Source of the DNA: Xanthobacter aminoxidans
GTDB taxonomy: Bacteria > Pseudomonadota > Alphaproteobacteria > Rhizobiales > Xanthobacteraceae
Reading direction: 5' to 3'
NCBI RefSeq assembly: GCF_023571765.1
Contig: NZ_JAMJXC010000025.1
Span: 1 to 64,000 of the forward strand
Length of the DNA stretch: 64,000 nt
Shown here: piece by piece, positions 7,837 to 16,472 of the stretch
How the letters are laid out: every line of letters starts with the position of its first letter
Numbering within the stretch: the stretch's first letter is position 1
Notes under the pieces: generated by a model
Told to the model about the DNA's origin: nothing
What the model saw: the letters and a program-made list of their open reading frames with translations, nothing else
The model's database searches: none
Translations under genes and position numbers: made by a program

Positions 7837-9009
7837 ATGCCCGACGCCCACATCCGCATCCTGCCCAACCTGTCCGAGATCAAGGCGGCCGAATGGGACG
7901 CCTGCGCGGCGGGTGGGGCGGCCCGCCCCGAACCGTTTGTGAGCCACGCTTTCCTCTCCGCTCTGGAGGAATCCGGCTGCGCCGCCGCGCGCACCGGCTG
8001 GCTGCCGCAGCACCTCGTGCTCGACGGGCCGGACGGCAAGGCCGCGGCGGTCTGCCCCGCCTATCTGAAGTCCCATTCGCGCGGCGAATACGTCTTCGAT
8101 CAGGGCTGGGCCGACGCCTATATGCGGGCCGGCGGCGAATATTACCCCAAGGTGCAGGTGGCGGTGCCCTTCACCCCCGTCACCGGCCGGCGCCTCCTTC
8201 TGAAGGATCCCGACGATCCGGTGGGCCGGCTGGCGCTGGGCGCCGGCATCAAGCAGCTGGTGCGGCTGCGCGGCGCCTCCTCGGCCCATGTGACCTTTTC
8301 CACCGAGGAGGAATGGGAGGAGCTGGCATCCCTCGGCTTCCTCAAGCGCACCGACCGGCAGTTTCACTGGACCAATTCGGGCTACGCCACCTACGACGAT
8401 TTCCTCGCCGAACTCGCCTCGCGCAAGCGCAAGGCGCTGAAGAAGGAGCGGCGGGAGGCCATCGCGGAGGGCATCTCCATCGAGTGGCTCACCGGCAAGA
8501 CCCTGACGGAAGAGGCCTTCGACGCCTTCTTCATGTTCTATCTCGACACCGGCGGCCGCAAATGGGGCACGCCCTATCTCAACCGCCAGTTCTTCCAGCG
8601 CGCCGCCGAGCGGATGGCCGACCAGATCCTGCTGGTGATGGCGCGGCGGGACGGGCGCTACATCGCCGGCGCCCTGAACTTCATCGGCGCCGAGACGCTC
8701 TATGGCCGCTACTGGGGCGCGGTGGAGCACCACCCCTTCCTGCATTTCGAGGTCTGCTACCATCAGGCCATCGACTATGCGATCGCCACCGGCCTCAAGG
8801 TGGTGGAGGCCGGCGCGCAGGGCGAGCACAAGCTGGCGCGGGGCTATCTGCCCAAGGCCACCTATTCCGCTCACTACATCGTGCACCAGGGCCTCGCGGG
8901 GGCCGTCGCGCAGTATCTGGAGCGCGAGCGCACCCATGTGGAGGAGGATTCGGCCGTACTGACCGAGCTCGGCCCCTTCCGGCGGTGCTTGGAGGAAGAG
9001 CAGGACTGA
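7837..9009 (+). CDS. FemAB-like GNAT-fold protein (DUF482, peptidogalycan family)
   Basis: About 390 residues. The family features are an N-terminal region with PFVSHAFLSALEESGCA, the block WTNSGYATYDDFLAELASRKRKALKKERREA and a C-terminal GRYWGAVEHHPFLHFEVCY followed by EAGAQGEHKLARGY. These are hallmarks of PF04339, proteins with two GNAT-like folds distantly related to FemAB aminoacyl transferases and proposed to act in peptidoglycan or other aminoacyl transfer. The reaction is not established. The ATG at 7837 (MPDAHIRILPNL) is chosen because the homology begins there; upstream codons are spacer. The Anbu gene follows after a likely own promoter. Confidence 0.85.
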   Translation: MPDAHIRILPNLSEIKAAEWDACAAGGAARPEPFVSHAFLSALEESGCAAARTGWLPQHLVLDGPDGKAAAVCPAYLKSHSRGEYVFDQGWADAYMRAGGEYYPKVQVAVPFTPVTGRRLLLKDPDDPVGRLALGAGIKQLVRLRGASSAHVTFSTEEEWEELASLGFLKRTDRQFHWTNSGYATYDDFLAELASRKRKALKKERREAIAEGISIEWLTGKTLTEEAFDAFFMFYLDTGGRKWGTPYLNRQFFQRAAERMADQILLVMARRDGRYIAGALNFIGAETLYGRYWGAVEHHPFLHFEVCYHQAIDYAIATGLKVVEAGAQGEHKLARGYLPKATYSAHYIVHQGLAGAVAQYLERERTHVEEDSAVLTELGPFRRCLEEEQD

Positions 9010-9070
9010 AGGCCCAAGGCGGCCTCACGCTTCCGTTCCCCCTCTTTCCCACGCGACATCATCCGCCCGG

Positions 9071-9100
9071 TTGCCCGGCTCACGGGCGGGTCGCTATAGT
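9071..9100 (+). promoter_or_regulatory. Possible sigma-70 promoter for the Anbu gene
   Basis: TTGCCC at 9071-9076 and TATAGT at 9095-9100 are separated by 18 bases and lie 26 bases upstream of the ATG. Fit to the housekeeping consensus is fair; no experimental support. Confidence 0.35.
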
Positions 9101-9125
9101 CCCCCCGCCAATTTGGGGACAGGCG

Positions 9126-9896
9126 ATGACGTATTGCTGTGGGGTTCTGGTCCGGGACGGTCTGGTGCTGATCGCCGACACGCGGACCAATGCGGGCCTC
9201 GACAACATTTCCACCTTCCGCAAGCTCCACATCTTCGAGGAGCCGGGCCATCACGTGCTGGGCCTTGCCACGGCTGGCAACCTGTCCGTCTCCCAGTCGG
9301 TCGTGAGCATGCTGCACGAGGGCGTGGAGGATCACGAAGTCGGGGAGCGCAGGCAGCTGCGCGACTGCCGGACCATGTTCCAGGCCGCCCAGCTCGTGGG
9401 CACCGCCATCCGCCAGGTCCACAAGGTCAACGGCGCCTTCATGGAGCAGTCGAACGTCAGCTTCGACGTGTCCTTCCTGCTCGGCGGCCAGATCGCCGGC
9501 GACAGCCTGCGGCTCTACATGGTCTATTCCGCCGGCAATTTCATCGAATGCACGCAGGACACCCCCTTCCTGCAGATCGGCGAGCACAAATACGGCAAGC
9601 CGGTGCTGGACCGCGCGGTGAACTACGACATGGAGATTTCCGAGGCGCTGAAATCGAGCCTCATCTCCATGGATTCCACCATGCGCTCCAACCTCGGGGT
9701 GGGCCTGCCCATCGACGTGATGGTGGTGACGCCGGATTCGCTCCGCTCCGAGCTGATCTATCGCATCGAGCCCGGCGAGCCCTATTTCCACGATCTGCGG
9801 GAGCGCTGGTCGGCCGCGCTGCGCTCGGCCCACGCCTCTATCCCCAAGCCCCCCTACCTCAAGAACGGCCGCCCGCGGGTGGTCAACGAGGCCTGA
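9126..9896 (+). CDS. Proteasome-type protease (Anbu / BPH family)
   Basis: The 256-residue protein starts M-T-Y-C-C-G, so removal of Met exposes the Thr nucleophile expected of N-terminal-nucleophile hydrolases. The DGLVLIADTRTNAGLDNI strand with Asp and the FRKLHIFEEPGHH segment are typical of Anbu, the ancestral beta subunit related to HslV and the 20S proteasome. Purified Anbu proteins form open helical rings; proteolysis has been weak or unproven. In many genomes Anbu sits with transglutaminase-like, alpha-E and ATP-grasp genes; none of them is next to it here. A strong hairpin lies just after the stop codon. Confidence 0.9.
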   Translation: MTYCCGVLVRDGLVLIADTRTNAGLDNISTFRKLHIFEEPGHHVLGLATAGNLSVSQSVVSMLHEGVEDHEVGERRQLRDCRTMFQAAQLVGTAIRQVHKVNGAFMEQSNVSFDVSFLLGGQIAGDSLRLYMVYSAGNFIECTQDTPFLQIGEHKYGKPVLDRAVNYDMEISEALKSSLISMDSTMRSNLGVGLPIDVMVVTPDSLRSELIYRIEPGEPYFHDLRERWSAALRSAHASIPKPPYLKNGRPRVVNEA

Positions 9897-9918
9897 GGCA
9901 AGCTCAGGCCGAATGAAA

Positions 9919-9942
9919 AAGGGCGCCCCAGCGGGCGCCCTT
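9919..9942. terminator. Hairpin terminator between convergent genes
   Basis: Ten paired bases (AAGGGCGCCC with GGGCGCCCTT) enclose the loop CAGC. It lies between the Anbu stop and the ppiB stop, and has A residues on the left and T-rich sequence on the right, so it can serve both directions. Confidence 0.75.
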
Positions 9943-9972
9943 CTCATTTTCAGCGGCCTTGATGGCCAAACT

Positions 9973-10434
9973 TCAGGCCGCCTTGGGGGCGAGCTTGGCG
10001 GTGACGATCTTGTCCGGATCCTTCACGGGCTCGCCGCGCTTGATCTGGTCGATGTTCTCCATGCCTTCGATCACCTCGCCCCACACCGTGTACTGGCGGT
10101 CGAGGAAGCGGGCGTCGGTGAAGCAGATGAAGAACTGGCTGTCGCCGGAATCGGGGTTCTGCGCGCGGGCCATGGAGCAGGTGCCGCGGACGTGGGGCTG
10201 GGCGTTGAACTCCGCCTTCAGCTTCTTGCCCGAGCCGCCCATGCCTGTGCCGGTCGGATCGCCGGTCTGGGCCATGAAGCCCTCGATCACGCGGTGGAAC
10301 GGCACGCCGTTGTAGAAGCCCTGGGAGACCAGCTCCTTGATGCGGGCGACATGGCCGGGGGCCAGATCGGGGCGGAACGCAATGGTCACCGGGCCCTTGG
10401 TGGTTTCGAGGATCAGGACTTCATCGCTCATCAA
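9973..10434 (-). CDS. ppiB: Cytoplasmic peptidyl-prolyl cis-trans isomerase (cyclophilin)
   Basis: A 153-residue cyclophilin without a signal peptide. Catalytic and binding residues are present in VPFHRVIEGFMAQTGDPTGTG (the FHR arginine and FMxQ-G-D) and SQFFICF. It accelerates proline isomerisation in cytoplasmic proteins. The second cyclophilin gene, with a signal peptide, lies just upstream on the same strand, 92 bases away, a pair seen in many alphaproteobacteria. Confidence 0.93.
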   Translation of the reverse strand: MMSDEVLILETTKGPVTIAFRPDLAPGHVARIKELVSQGFYNGVPFHRVIEGFMAQTGDPTGTGMGGSGKKLKAEFNAQPHVRGTCSMARAQNPDSGDSQFFICFTDARFLDRQYTVWGEVIEGMENIDQIKRGEPVKDPDKIVTAKLAPKAA

Positions 10435-10526
10435 TCTCTTCCTTCACAGGCGGCGCACCGGGCGCCGGTCGGGGGAATCGTTTCCGCCGGCTGAGCCGAT
10501 CGGAGGGGGTGTCTTCTGGCCGGTGC

Positions 10527-11087
10527 TCACTTGGCGTCGGCGGCGACCTGCATCTTCACGATCTTGTCGGGGTTGGACACCGAACCGCTGGAGCCGGAAC
10601 CCTTCTTGATCTTGTCGATGAACTCCATGCCCGACACCACCTGGCCCACCACGGTGTATTGGCCGTTCAGGCTCGGGGTCTCGTCGAACATGATGAAGAA
10701 CTGGGAATTGGCGCTGTTGGGCGAGGACGCGCGCGCCATGCCCACCACGCCGCGCTTGAACGGCACGTTGGAGAATTCCGCCGGCAGGTTCGGATACTTG
10801 GAGCCGCCGGTGCCGTTGCCATACTGGCCGTCGCCGGTCTGGGCCATGAAGCCGTCGATGACGCGGTGGAACGGCACGTTGTTGTAATAGCCCTCGCGGG
10901 TCAGCAGCTTGAGCCGCTCCACGTGCTGCGGGGCAAGATCGGGGCGCAGGGCAATGACGACGCGGCCATAGGGCGTGTCGAGATAGAGCGTGTTCTGCGG
11001 GTCCGGCTTAGTCTGGGCCGCCGCCGGCAGCGCGAAGGCGAGCACGACGAACGCTGCGGCGAGGAAGCGGCCGAAAAGGCGCGTCAT
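10527..11087 (-). CDS. Periplasmic peptidyl-prolyl cis-trans isomerase (cyclophilin)
   Basis: The 186-residue product starts MTRLFGRFLAAAFVVLAFALP with a clear Sec signal peptide ending AAA-Q, then a full cyclophilin domain: VPFHRVIDGFMAQTGD and SQFFIMFDE. It is the exported counterpart of the cytoplasmic cyclophilin next door. The ATG at 11087 follows a GGGAGAG ribosome site; the longer frame to 11177 would bury the signal peptide and is rejected. The domain resembles its neighbour, so the two may derive from a duplication. Confidence 0.9.
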   Translation of the reverse strand: MTRLFGRFLAAAFVVLAFALPAAAQTKPDPQNTLYLDTPYGRVVIALRPDLAPQHVERLKLLTREGYYNNVPFHRVIDGFMAQTGDGQYGNGTGGSKYPNLPAEFSNVPFKRGVVGMARASSPNSANSQFFIMFDETPSLNGQYTVVGQVVSGMEFIDKIKKGSGSSGSVSNPDKIVKMQVAADAK

Positions 11088-11157
11088 AAGGGTCTCTCCC
11101 GGAAAGCCCCGGCCTCGGGGCGGTTTGGCCGCATGGACGCGGCGGCAAATGAGGGCG

Positions 11158-11667
11158 CTATCGCTTGAACTTGGCATCGAGCCGCGCCAGCACCTGCGGC
11201 GGCACGAAGGCGGAGACGTCCCCGCCCATGGACGCGATCTGCCGCACGAGAGTGGCGGTGATGGGGCGCACGCGGGGCGAGGCGGGCAGGAAAACCGTCT
11301 GGATGCCCGGCGCCAGCGTGCCGTTCATGCCGGCCATCTGCATCTCGTAGTCGAGGTCCGTGCCGTCGCGCAGGCCGCGGATGAGCAGCGTGGCGCCGAG
11401 CCGCTGGGCGGTCGTGATGATGAGATTGTCGAAGGTGACTGCCTCGAGCGTCGCGTTCTCCTCCGCCGCCACCGGCCCGCACACCTCGCGGAGCATGGCG
11501 AGCCGCTCTTCGGCGGCGAACAGCGGCGCCTTGCCGGGATGGATGCCCACCGCCAGCACCAGCCGGTCGGCAAGGCGGCAGGCGGAGCGCACCACGTCCA
11601 GATGGCCGTTGGTGAGCGGATCGAAGGAGCCGCCATAGATGGCGGTGCGCAGGGTATGTTCGCTCAT
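11158..11667 (-). CDS. coaD: Phosphopantetheine adenylyltransferase
   Basis: The 169-residue enzyme transfers AMP to 4'-phosphopantetheine, the penultimate step of coenzyme A synthesis. The nucleotidyltransferase motif T/HxGH appears as [13 protein letters not shown], and the C-terminal ISSTxxR-type motif as [31 protein letters not shown] is also characteristic. The ATG at 11667 ([13 protein letters not shown]) fits the family; a TTG 33 bases upstream is unlikely. It lies upstream of the periplasmic cyclophilin on the same strand with a 70-base gap. Confidence 0.95.
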   Translation of the reverse strand: MSEHTLRTAIYGGSFDPLTNGHLDVVRSACRLADRLVLAVGIHPGKAPLFAAEERLAMLREVCGPVAAEENATLEAVTFDNLIITTAQRLGATLLIRGLRDGTDLDYEMQMAGMNGTLAPGIQTVFLPASPRVRPITATLVRQIASMGGDVSAFVPPQVLARLDAKFKR

Positions 11668-11756
11668 GCGGCCTGTCTTCAGCCTGTTCTGATCCCGCAA
11701 GGCCTAGCCTTGCGGGCGCCGGGACGCAATGGGGGGCGGGAAAGCCCCCTCCCCGC

Positions 11757-12473
11757 TCAGACCTCGAACGAGCCGCCGCTCTCCGGCACCACCACCTTCA
11801 CGGGGTGGCCCTTCAGCGCCTCGACGAAGGCGGAGGCATCGGGCACCAGGATGGGGAAGGTGCCGTAGTGGATCGGCACCACGATCTCCACGCCCGGCAG
11901 GAAGCGCTTCACCGCCAGCGCGGCGACCTCCGGCCCCATGGTGAAGCGGTCGCCGATGGGGATGAACACCACCTTCGGCGCGTGGATCTCGCACAGTAGG
12001 GCCATGTCGGAGAAGATGTCCGTGTCCGCCATGTGCCACACGGTCGGCTCGCCCGGCGCCTTGATGATGAGGCCGGTGGGGTTGCCGAGATACTCGGAGG
12101 GCGCCGCCGGGCCGCCGGAGGAATGGTCGGCGCGCACCATGGTCACGCTGAAGCCGCCGAGGTCGAGCTTGCCGCCGGTGTTCATCATCTGCGGCGCATT
12201 ACCGGCGCCCTTGGCCGAGAGGTAGGCGCACAGCTCGGGATTGGCCACCACCGGCAGGGTCCGGCTGGCGTCGGCGGCGTCCTCCACCAGCGAGAGCGTG
12301 TCGCCGATATGGTCGCCGTGGCCGTGGGTGAGCAGGATGTGCGTCACCCCGCGCGAGGCATCCTCCACGGTGGAGCGGAAGCTGGGGTTGCCGGTGAAGA
12401 AGGGATCGATGAGGACGGCCTTGTCGGCGAAATCAAGCCGGAAGGCGGCGTGGCCGTACCAGGTGATCTTCAT
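11757..12473 (-). CDS. Metal-dependent hydrolase, metallo-beta-lactamase fold (UPF0173)
   Basis: The 238-residue protein opens with MKITWYGHAAFRLD and carries the metal-binding LTHGHGDHIGD motif, the later VRADHSSGG histidine and a TDIF(S)D aspartate, all typical of the UPF0173 branch of the metallo-beta-lactamase superfamily. The substrate of this branch is not known. Two metal ions are expected in the active site. The gene stands alone between coaD and ccdA. Confidence 0.9.
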   Translation of the reverse strand: MKITWYGHAAFRLDFADKAVLIDPFFTGNPSFRSTVEDASRGVTHILLTHGHGDHIGDTLSLVEDAADASRTLPVVANPELCAYLSAKGAGNAPQMMNTGGKLDLGGFSVTMVRADHSSGGPAAPSEYLGNPTGLIIKAPGEPTVWHMADTDIFSDMALLCEIHAPKVVFIPIGDRFTMGPEVAALAVKRFLPGVEIVVPIHYGTFPILVPDASAFVEALKGHPVKVVVPESGGSFEV

Positions 12474-12587
12474 GGGATTGCCTCTGGTGGCTTCATGCGT
12501 GCGCGGGATGGTCCGGCATGGCGCCGGCGCGCGAGGAAGGGTTCGGGGCGCGGAGTATCCCGGAAGCCCCGCGAACGCGCAATCTCC

Positions 12588-13319
12588 TCAGCCGATGGTG
12601 GACAGCGAGGGGAAGGTCTCGATCAGCCAGTAGCTCGCATGGGCGATCCAGCCGGACATGAAGGCGATGCCGGTGAGGACAAGCAGCGCGCCCATGGCCT
12701 TCTCCACCATCGGGAGCATCTTGCGCATGTGGACGAGGCCGCGCAGGAACGGCCGCACGGCGAACGCCGCCGCGAGAAAGGGCACGCCCAGCCCCAGGGA
12801 GTAGATGGCCAAAAGGCCCGCCCCCTTCGAGACGGTGGCCTCCGACCCCGCCACGGCGAGGATGGCGCCCAGCACCGGGCCGAGGCACGGCGTCCAGCCG
12901 AAGGCGAAGGCGAGGCCCATCACGAAGGCGCCCCACAGCCCCGTCGGCGCATGCACATGCGCCCGCGCCGTGCGGTGCAGCAGGTGAATGCGGAACACGC
13001 CGAGGAAGTTCAGCCCCATAATGATGATGGCGATGCCGGCGATGATGGACAGCACATCGAGATGGGCGCGCAGAAGGTCGCCGATGGCCGAGGCCCCCGC
13101 CCCCAGCGCCACGAACACCACGCTGAAGCCCGAGACGAACAGCGCCGCGCCGACCAGCGCCCGCCGCTCCACCTCCTTCACCGGCTCCGCGCCGGCAAGG
13201 TCCTCCAGCGTGCTGCCGCCGAGAAAGCACAAATAGGGCGGCACCAGAGGCAGGACGCAGGGGGAGACGAAGCTCGCAAGGCCGGCGAGGAAGGCGGCAG
13301 GCAGGGTCACGTCGGCCAT
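12588..13319 (-). CDS. ccdA: Cytochrome c biogenesis / thiol transporter CcdA
   Basis: A 243-residue inner membrane protein with six predicted transmembrane segments. Each half contains one of the redox cysteines, in FVSPCVLPLVPPYLCFLGG and in FGWTPCLGPVLGAI, arranged as in CcdA/DsbD-beta. It carries electrons from cytoplasmic thioredoxin to periplasmic thiol proteins for cytochrome c maturation. The start at 13319 is followed by MADVTLPAAFLAGLASF. It diverges from the YcjF-like gene; the 182 bases between them should hold both promoters. Confidence 0.92.
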   Translation of the reverse strand: MADVTLPAAFLAGLASFVSPCVLPLVPPYLCFLGGSTLEDLAGAEPVKEVERRALVGAALFVSGFSVVFVALGAGASAIGDLLRAHLDVLSIIAGIAIIIMGLNFLGVFRIHLLHRTARAHVHAPTGLWGAFVMGLAFAFGWTPCLGPVLGAILAVAGSEATVSKGAGLLAIYSLGLGVPFLAAAFAVRPFLRGLVHMRKMLPMVEKAMGALLVLTGIAFMSGWIAHASYWLIETFPSLSTIG

Positions 13320-13501
13320 TCTTGGGTCGCGGCTCTCTTCTGGTGGATGGGAACGCCCCTATTTGCGCTCCTATTGAAGCCCCGCGTCGGCCGGGGCAAG
13401 CCACACATCGCCGCGCTCGCCGGCTTGTGAGCGGCGGCCATACCCCCTGCCGTGCGTCCCCGGCCCTTGCGGGCGCCGCAATTCGGGGACATCTCAAGGG
13501 A

Positions 13502-14515
13502 ATGAGCGACGAGCGCACTTCCCCCCGGCGACCGCAGGTGTTCCGCCTTGACGAGGCGAACATCACCCTGGCCCCGCCCGAGATGGCGGAGGTGGAAGCC
13601 GCCCTGCCCGTTCCTGTGCCGGTGAAGCCGAAGCGCGGCTGGGGCCTGTCCCTTGCCGGGCTGTTCTGGTCGGCCCTCGGCGGCGTGCTGAGCCTTGCCG
13701 CCTATGTGGGGCTGAGCAAGCTGGTCGAAGACCTTTATGCCCGCGCCCCGTGGCTCGGCTGGGTGGGCATCGGCGTCACCGCCCTCCTGCTCATCGCCGC
13801 CGTGCTGATCGTGGCCCGCGAGGTGGCGGGGCTCTCGCGGCTGGCCCGCCTCGACGACATCCGCGACCGCGCCGAGCGCGCCCTGGCCGAAGACGACCGG
13901 CCGCTCGCCGAAGGCGTGGTGAAGGACGTGCTCAAGCTCTCCTCTCACGCGCCCACCCTCGCCCGTGCGCGCATGGATCTGGAAGGGCATCTCTCCGGCA
14001 TCATCGACGGCGCCGATCTCGTGCGCCTCGCCGAGCGCACGCTGCTGCCGTCGCTGGATTCGCAGGCGCGGCAGATGGTGTCGGACGCCGCCCGCAACGT
14101 CTCCGTCGTCACCGCCGTATCGCCGCGCGCGGTGGTGGACCTCGCCTTCGTGCTCTACAGCGCCGTGACGCTGATGCGCCGGCTCGCCTATCTCTACGGC
14201 GGGCGTCCCGGCACGCTCGGCACGTTCCGCCTCGTGCGCCATGTGCTCGGGCACCTTGCCGTGACCGGCGGCATGGCGGCGGGGGACACGCTGGTGCAGC
14301 AGCTCGTCGGTCAGGGCCTTGCCGCGCGCCTCTCCGCCCGGCTGGGCGAGGGCGTGGTCAACGGCCTGCTCACGGCCCGGCTCGGCCTTGCCGCCATCGC
14401 CGTGACGCGGCCGCTGCCCTTCACCGCTTTGCCCGCCCCGCGCCTCGCGGACGTGGCCACGGGGCTGATGCGCAAGGCGGAGGAGGAGGAAGCGGTCGTC
14501 TCACGCCGGCAATAG
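13502..14515 (+). CDS. YcjF-like inner membrane protein (TIGR01620, DUF697)
   Basis: The 337-residue protein has a charged N-terminal tail, two transmembrane helices at about residues 47-68 and 82-104 (SLAGLFWSALGGVLSLAAYVG; WVGIGVTALLLIAAVLIVA) and a helical C-terminal DUF697 domain with LAVTGGMAAGDTLVQQLVGQG. It matches YcjF, which in many proteobacteria is encoded next to the nucleotide-binding YcjX. No ycjX is in this window, so the partner is absent or elsewhere. Its last 15 bases overlap the 3' end of the convergent hypothetical gene. The role is unknown. Confidence 0.85.
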   Translation: MSDERTSPRRPQVFRLDEANITLAPPEMAEVEAALPVPVPVKPKRGWGLSLAGLFWSALGGVLSLAAYVGLSKLVEDLYARAPWLGWVGIGVTALLLIAAVLIVAREVAGLSRLARLDDIRDRAERALAEDDRPLAEGVVKDVLKLSSHAPTLARARMDLEGHLSGIIDGADLVRLAERTLLPSLDSQARQMVSDAARNVSVVTAVSPRAVVDLAFVLYSAVTLMRRLAYLYGGRPGTLGTFRLVRHVLGHLAVTGGMAAGDTLVQQLVGQGLAARLSARLGEGVVNGLLTARLGLAAIAVTRPLPFTALPAPRLADVATGLMRKAEEEEAVVSRRQ

Positions 14516-15085
14516 GTGTCGCGGCAGCGCCTCGGGTGTGTAGGTGACGGGCCGGTTGCGCCAGATCATCTCGGCGGTGGGCCACACCACGAAAGCCCCC
14601 AGCGCACCCAGGAACAGAGCGAAGGCCCATTCCTGCTGCAGGATGGCGAAGCCGAAGACCGCAAGGAGGCCGGCGAGCGCGGCAAGGCCGGCCGCAACCA
14701 TCATCCAGAAGCGCAGCGGCGCATATCCGCCGCGGCAGCGGGGCGTCGCGGCCGAGGCGGACAGCGCCCGGTGCAGGGCCCGGACGAACGCCGCATAATC
14801 CTCCCGCTGGTCGCGCACGCCGGTGAGGGAGATGCGCGAGGCGGAGCCCGCCTTCAGACGCGTGCCATCGCGCCCGGCGATCTCCATCTCGAAGCTCGGC
14901 GCGGCGAACTTGGCCGGCAGGAAGCGCAATTGCACCGAGGTGATGTCCGCCAGCCTGAGCCGGCCCTCGCGCGGGCCGATGCTCCAGAGCAGCGCCTCCG
15001 GCACCAGTTCCAGCCGCACGCCCGCGCCGCCGAGGCGGGGCAGATGCGCATAGACGATCGTTCCAGCGGGATATGTGGCCGTCAC
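14501..15085 (-). CDS. Hypothetical membrane protein with N-terminal PH-like region and two C-terminal helices
   Basis: A 194-residue protein not assigned to a named family. Residues 1-110 look like a beta-rich, pleckstrin-homology-like domain (WSIGPREGRLRLADITSVQL). Two hydrophobic helices follow around residues 126-150 and 156-175, ending with WPTAEMIWRNRP. The GTG start overlaps the TGA of the CoxE-like gene (GTGA, 15082-15085), indicating translational coupling with it. Its 3' end overlaps the convergent ycjF-like gene by 15 bases. No function can be assigned; association with the VWA protein is the best clue. Confidence 0.7.
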   Translation of the reverse strand: MTATYPAGTIVYAHLPRLGGAGVRLELVPEALLWSIGPREGRLRLADITSVQLRFLPAKFAAPSFEMEIAGRDGTRLKAGSASRISLTGVRDQREDYAAFVRALHRALSASAATPRCRGGYAPLRFWMMVAAGLAALAGLLAVFGFAILQQEWAFALFLGALGAFVVWPTAEMIWRNRPVTYTPEALPRHLLPA

Positions 15086-16254
15086 GTCAGCTCCCGCATG
15101 GCTGTGTCGATGCCGTGCACGGTGAGGGGGAACATGCGGCCTTCGAGGATGTGGCGCACGAGGCGGATGGATTCCGTATAGCCCCAATGAGGCTCCGGGA
15201 CGGGGTTCAGCCACACGGCCTTGGGATAGGTGGTGAGCAGGCGTTCCAGCCACAGCTTCCCCGGCTCGGCATTGTTGTGCTCCACCGAGCCGTTGGCGAA
15301 CGTGATCTCGTAGGGGCTCATGGAGGCATCGCCCACGAAGATCAGCTTGTAGTCGTGGCCGTAGGTGTGGAGCACGTCGAACAGGGGGATGCGCTCGGAG
15401 GCGCGGCGGGCATTGGATCTCCACACGCTCTCATAGACGCAGTTGTGGAAATAGAAGTGCTCCAGGTGTTTGAACTCCATGCGCGCGGCGGAGAACAGCT
15501 CCTCCACCTGCTCCACATGCCAGTCCATGGAGCCGCCCACGTCGAGGAACAGCAGCACCTTCACCGCATTGCGCCGCTCCGGCCGCAGCTTCACGTCGAG
15601 ATAGCCCTGGCGGGCGGTCTCGCGGATGGTGCCGTCGAGGTCCAGTTCGTCGGGGGCGCCGATGCGGGCGAACTTGCGCAGGCGGCGCAGGGCCACCTTG
15701 ATGTTGCGGGTGCCGAGTTCGACCCCGTCGTCGAGATCCTTGAACTCGCGCTTGTCCCACACCTTCACCGCGCGGAAGTTGCGATTGCCGTCCTGGCCGA
15801 TGCGCACGCCCTCGGGATTGTAGCCATAGGCGCCGAAGGGCGAGGTGCCGGCGGTGCCGATCCACTTGGAGCCGCCCTGATGGCGCCCCTTCTGCTCCTC
15901 GAGCCGCTTCTTGAGCGTCTCCATCAGCTTGTCGAGGCCGCCCATGGCCTCGATCTGCGCCTTCTCCTCGTCGGTGAGGTGCTTCTCGACGAGCTTGCGC
16001 AGCCACTCCTCGGGGATGGACTGCCCCTCTTCGCCCAGCGCCTGCTCAAGCCCCTTGAAGCAGCGGCCGAACACCTGGTCGAAACGGTCGAGGTGGCGCT
16101 CGTCCTTCACGAGGCTCGCGCGGGCGAGATAGTAGAAGGCGTCCACCTGCCGGCCGGCCACGTCGCGGTCCATGGCCTCCATGAGGGTGAGATATTCCCG
16201 CACCGAGACCGGCACGCCTGCGGCCTTGAGCGCCTCGAAGAAGGCAATGAACAT
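15082..16254 (-). CDS. VWA-domain protein, CoxE-like
   Basis: The 390-residue product begins MFIAFFEALKAAGVPVSVREYL and has a C-terminal von Willebrand A-like domain, with FLDVGGSMDWHVEQ in the place of the MIDAS D-x-S-x-S motif (D-V-G-G-S here, so the first serine is replaced). This layout is typical of CoxE/YeaD-type VWA proteins that work with a MoxR-type AAA+ ATPase in assembly or activation of metalloenzymes. No MoxR gene is adjacent in the window. The start at 16254 fits homologue N termini; the frame extends to 16389 without support. It is coupled by a GTGA overlap to the hypothetical membrane protein. Confidence 0.85.
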   Translation of the reverse strand: MFIAFFEALKAAGVPVSVREYLTLMEAMDRDVAGRQVDAFYYLARASLVKDERHLDRFDQVFGRCFKGLEQALGEEGQSIPEEWLRKLVEKHLTDEEKAQIEAMGGLDKLMETLKKRLEEQKGRHQGGSKWIGTAGTSPFGAYGYNPEGVRIGQDGNRNFRAVKVWDKREFKDLDDGVELGTRNIKVALRRLRKFARIGAPDELDLDGTIRETARQGYLDVKLRPERRNAVKVLLFLDVGGSMDWHVEQVEELFSAARMEFKHLEHFYFHNCVYESVWRSNARRASERIPLFDVLHTYGHDYKLIFVGDASMSPYEITFANGSVEHNNAEPGKLWLERLLTTYPKAVWLNPVPEPHWGYTESIRLVRHILEGRMFPLTVHGIDTAMRELT

Positions 16255-16398
16255 CGCGCCCTGACCCTTCCAACGCGGTATGTCGCGGAGCCGTTTCGCC
16301 CACCGGGAACGGATCATAGCGCGCCCGCTCACCGCCACGCAAAATCGCCGGCCGAGCGCCTCCCGCCAAGTGACACCGCCAAAAATCACACTGAAAAA

Positions 16399-16430
16399 GA
16401 AAATGCCCCGGCACCGGCCGGGGCATTTTC
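16399..16430 (-). terminator. Strong hairpin terminator after the export lipoprotein gene
   Basis: A 13-bp perfect stem (GAAAATGCCCCGG with its complement) encloses a six-base loop. It has runs of A and T at its base and lies 43 bases downstream of the stop of the leftward export gene. Confidence 0.85.
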
Positions 16431-16472
16431 TTGTCTGGAGAGGTGCCGCCGCCCTTGTGGCGGCGGAAATCC

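Noticed and set aside
11732-11749. GGGGGC/GCCCCC hairpin after the metallo-hydrolase gene
   Set aside because: Only six pairs and no T run in either direction; not convincing as a terminator.
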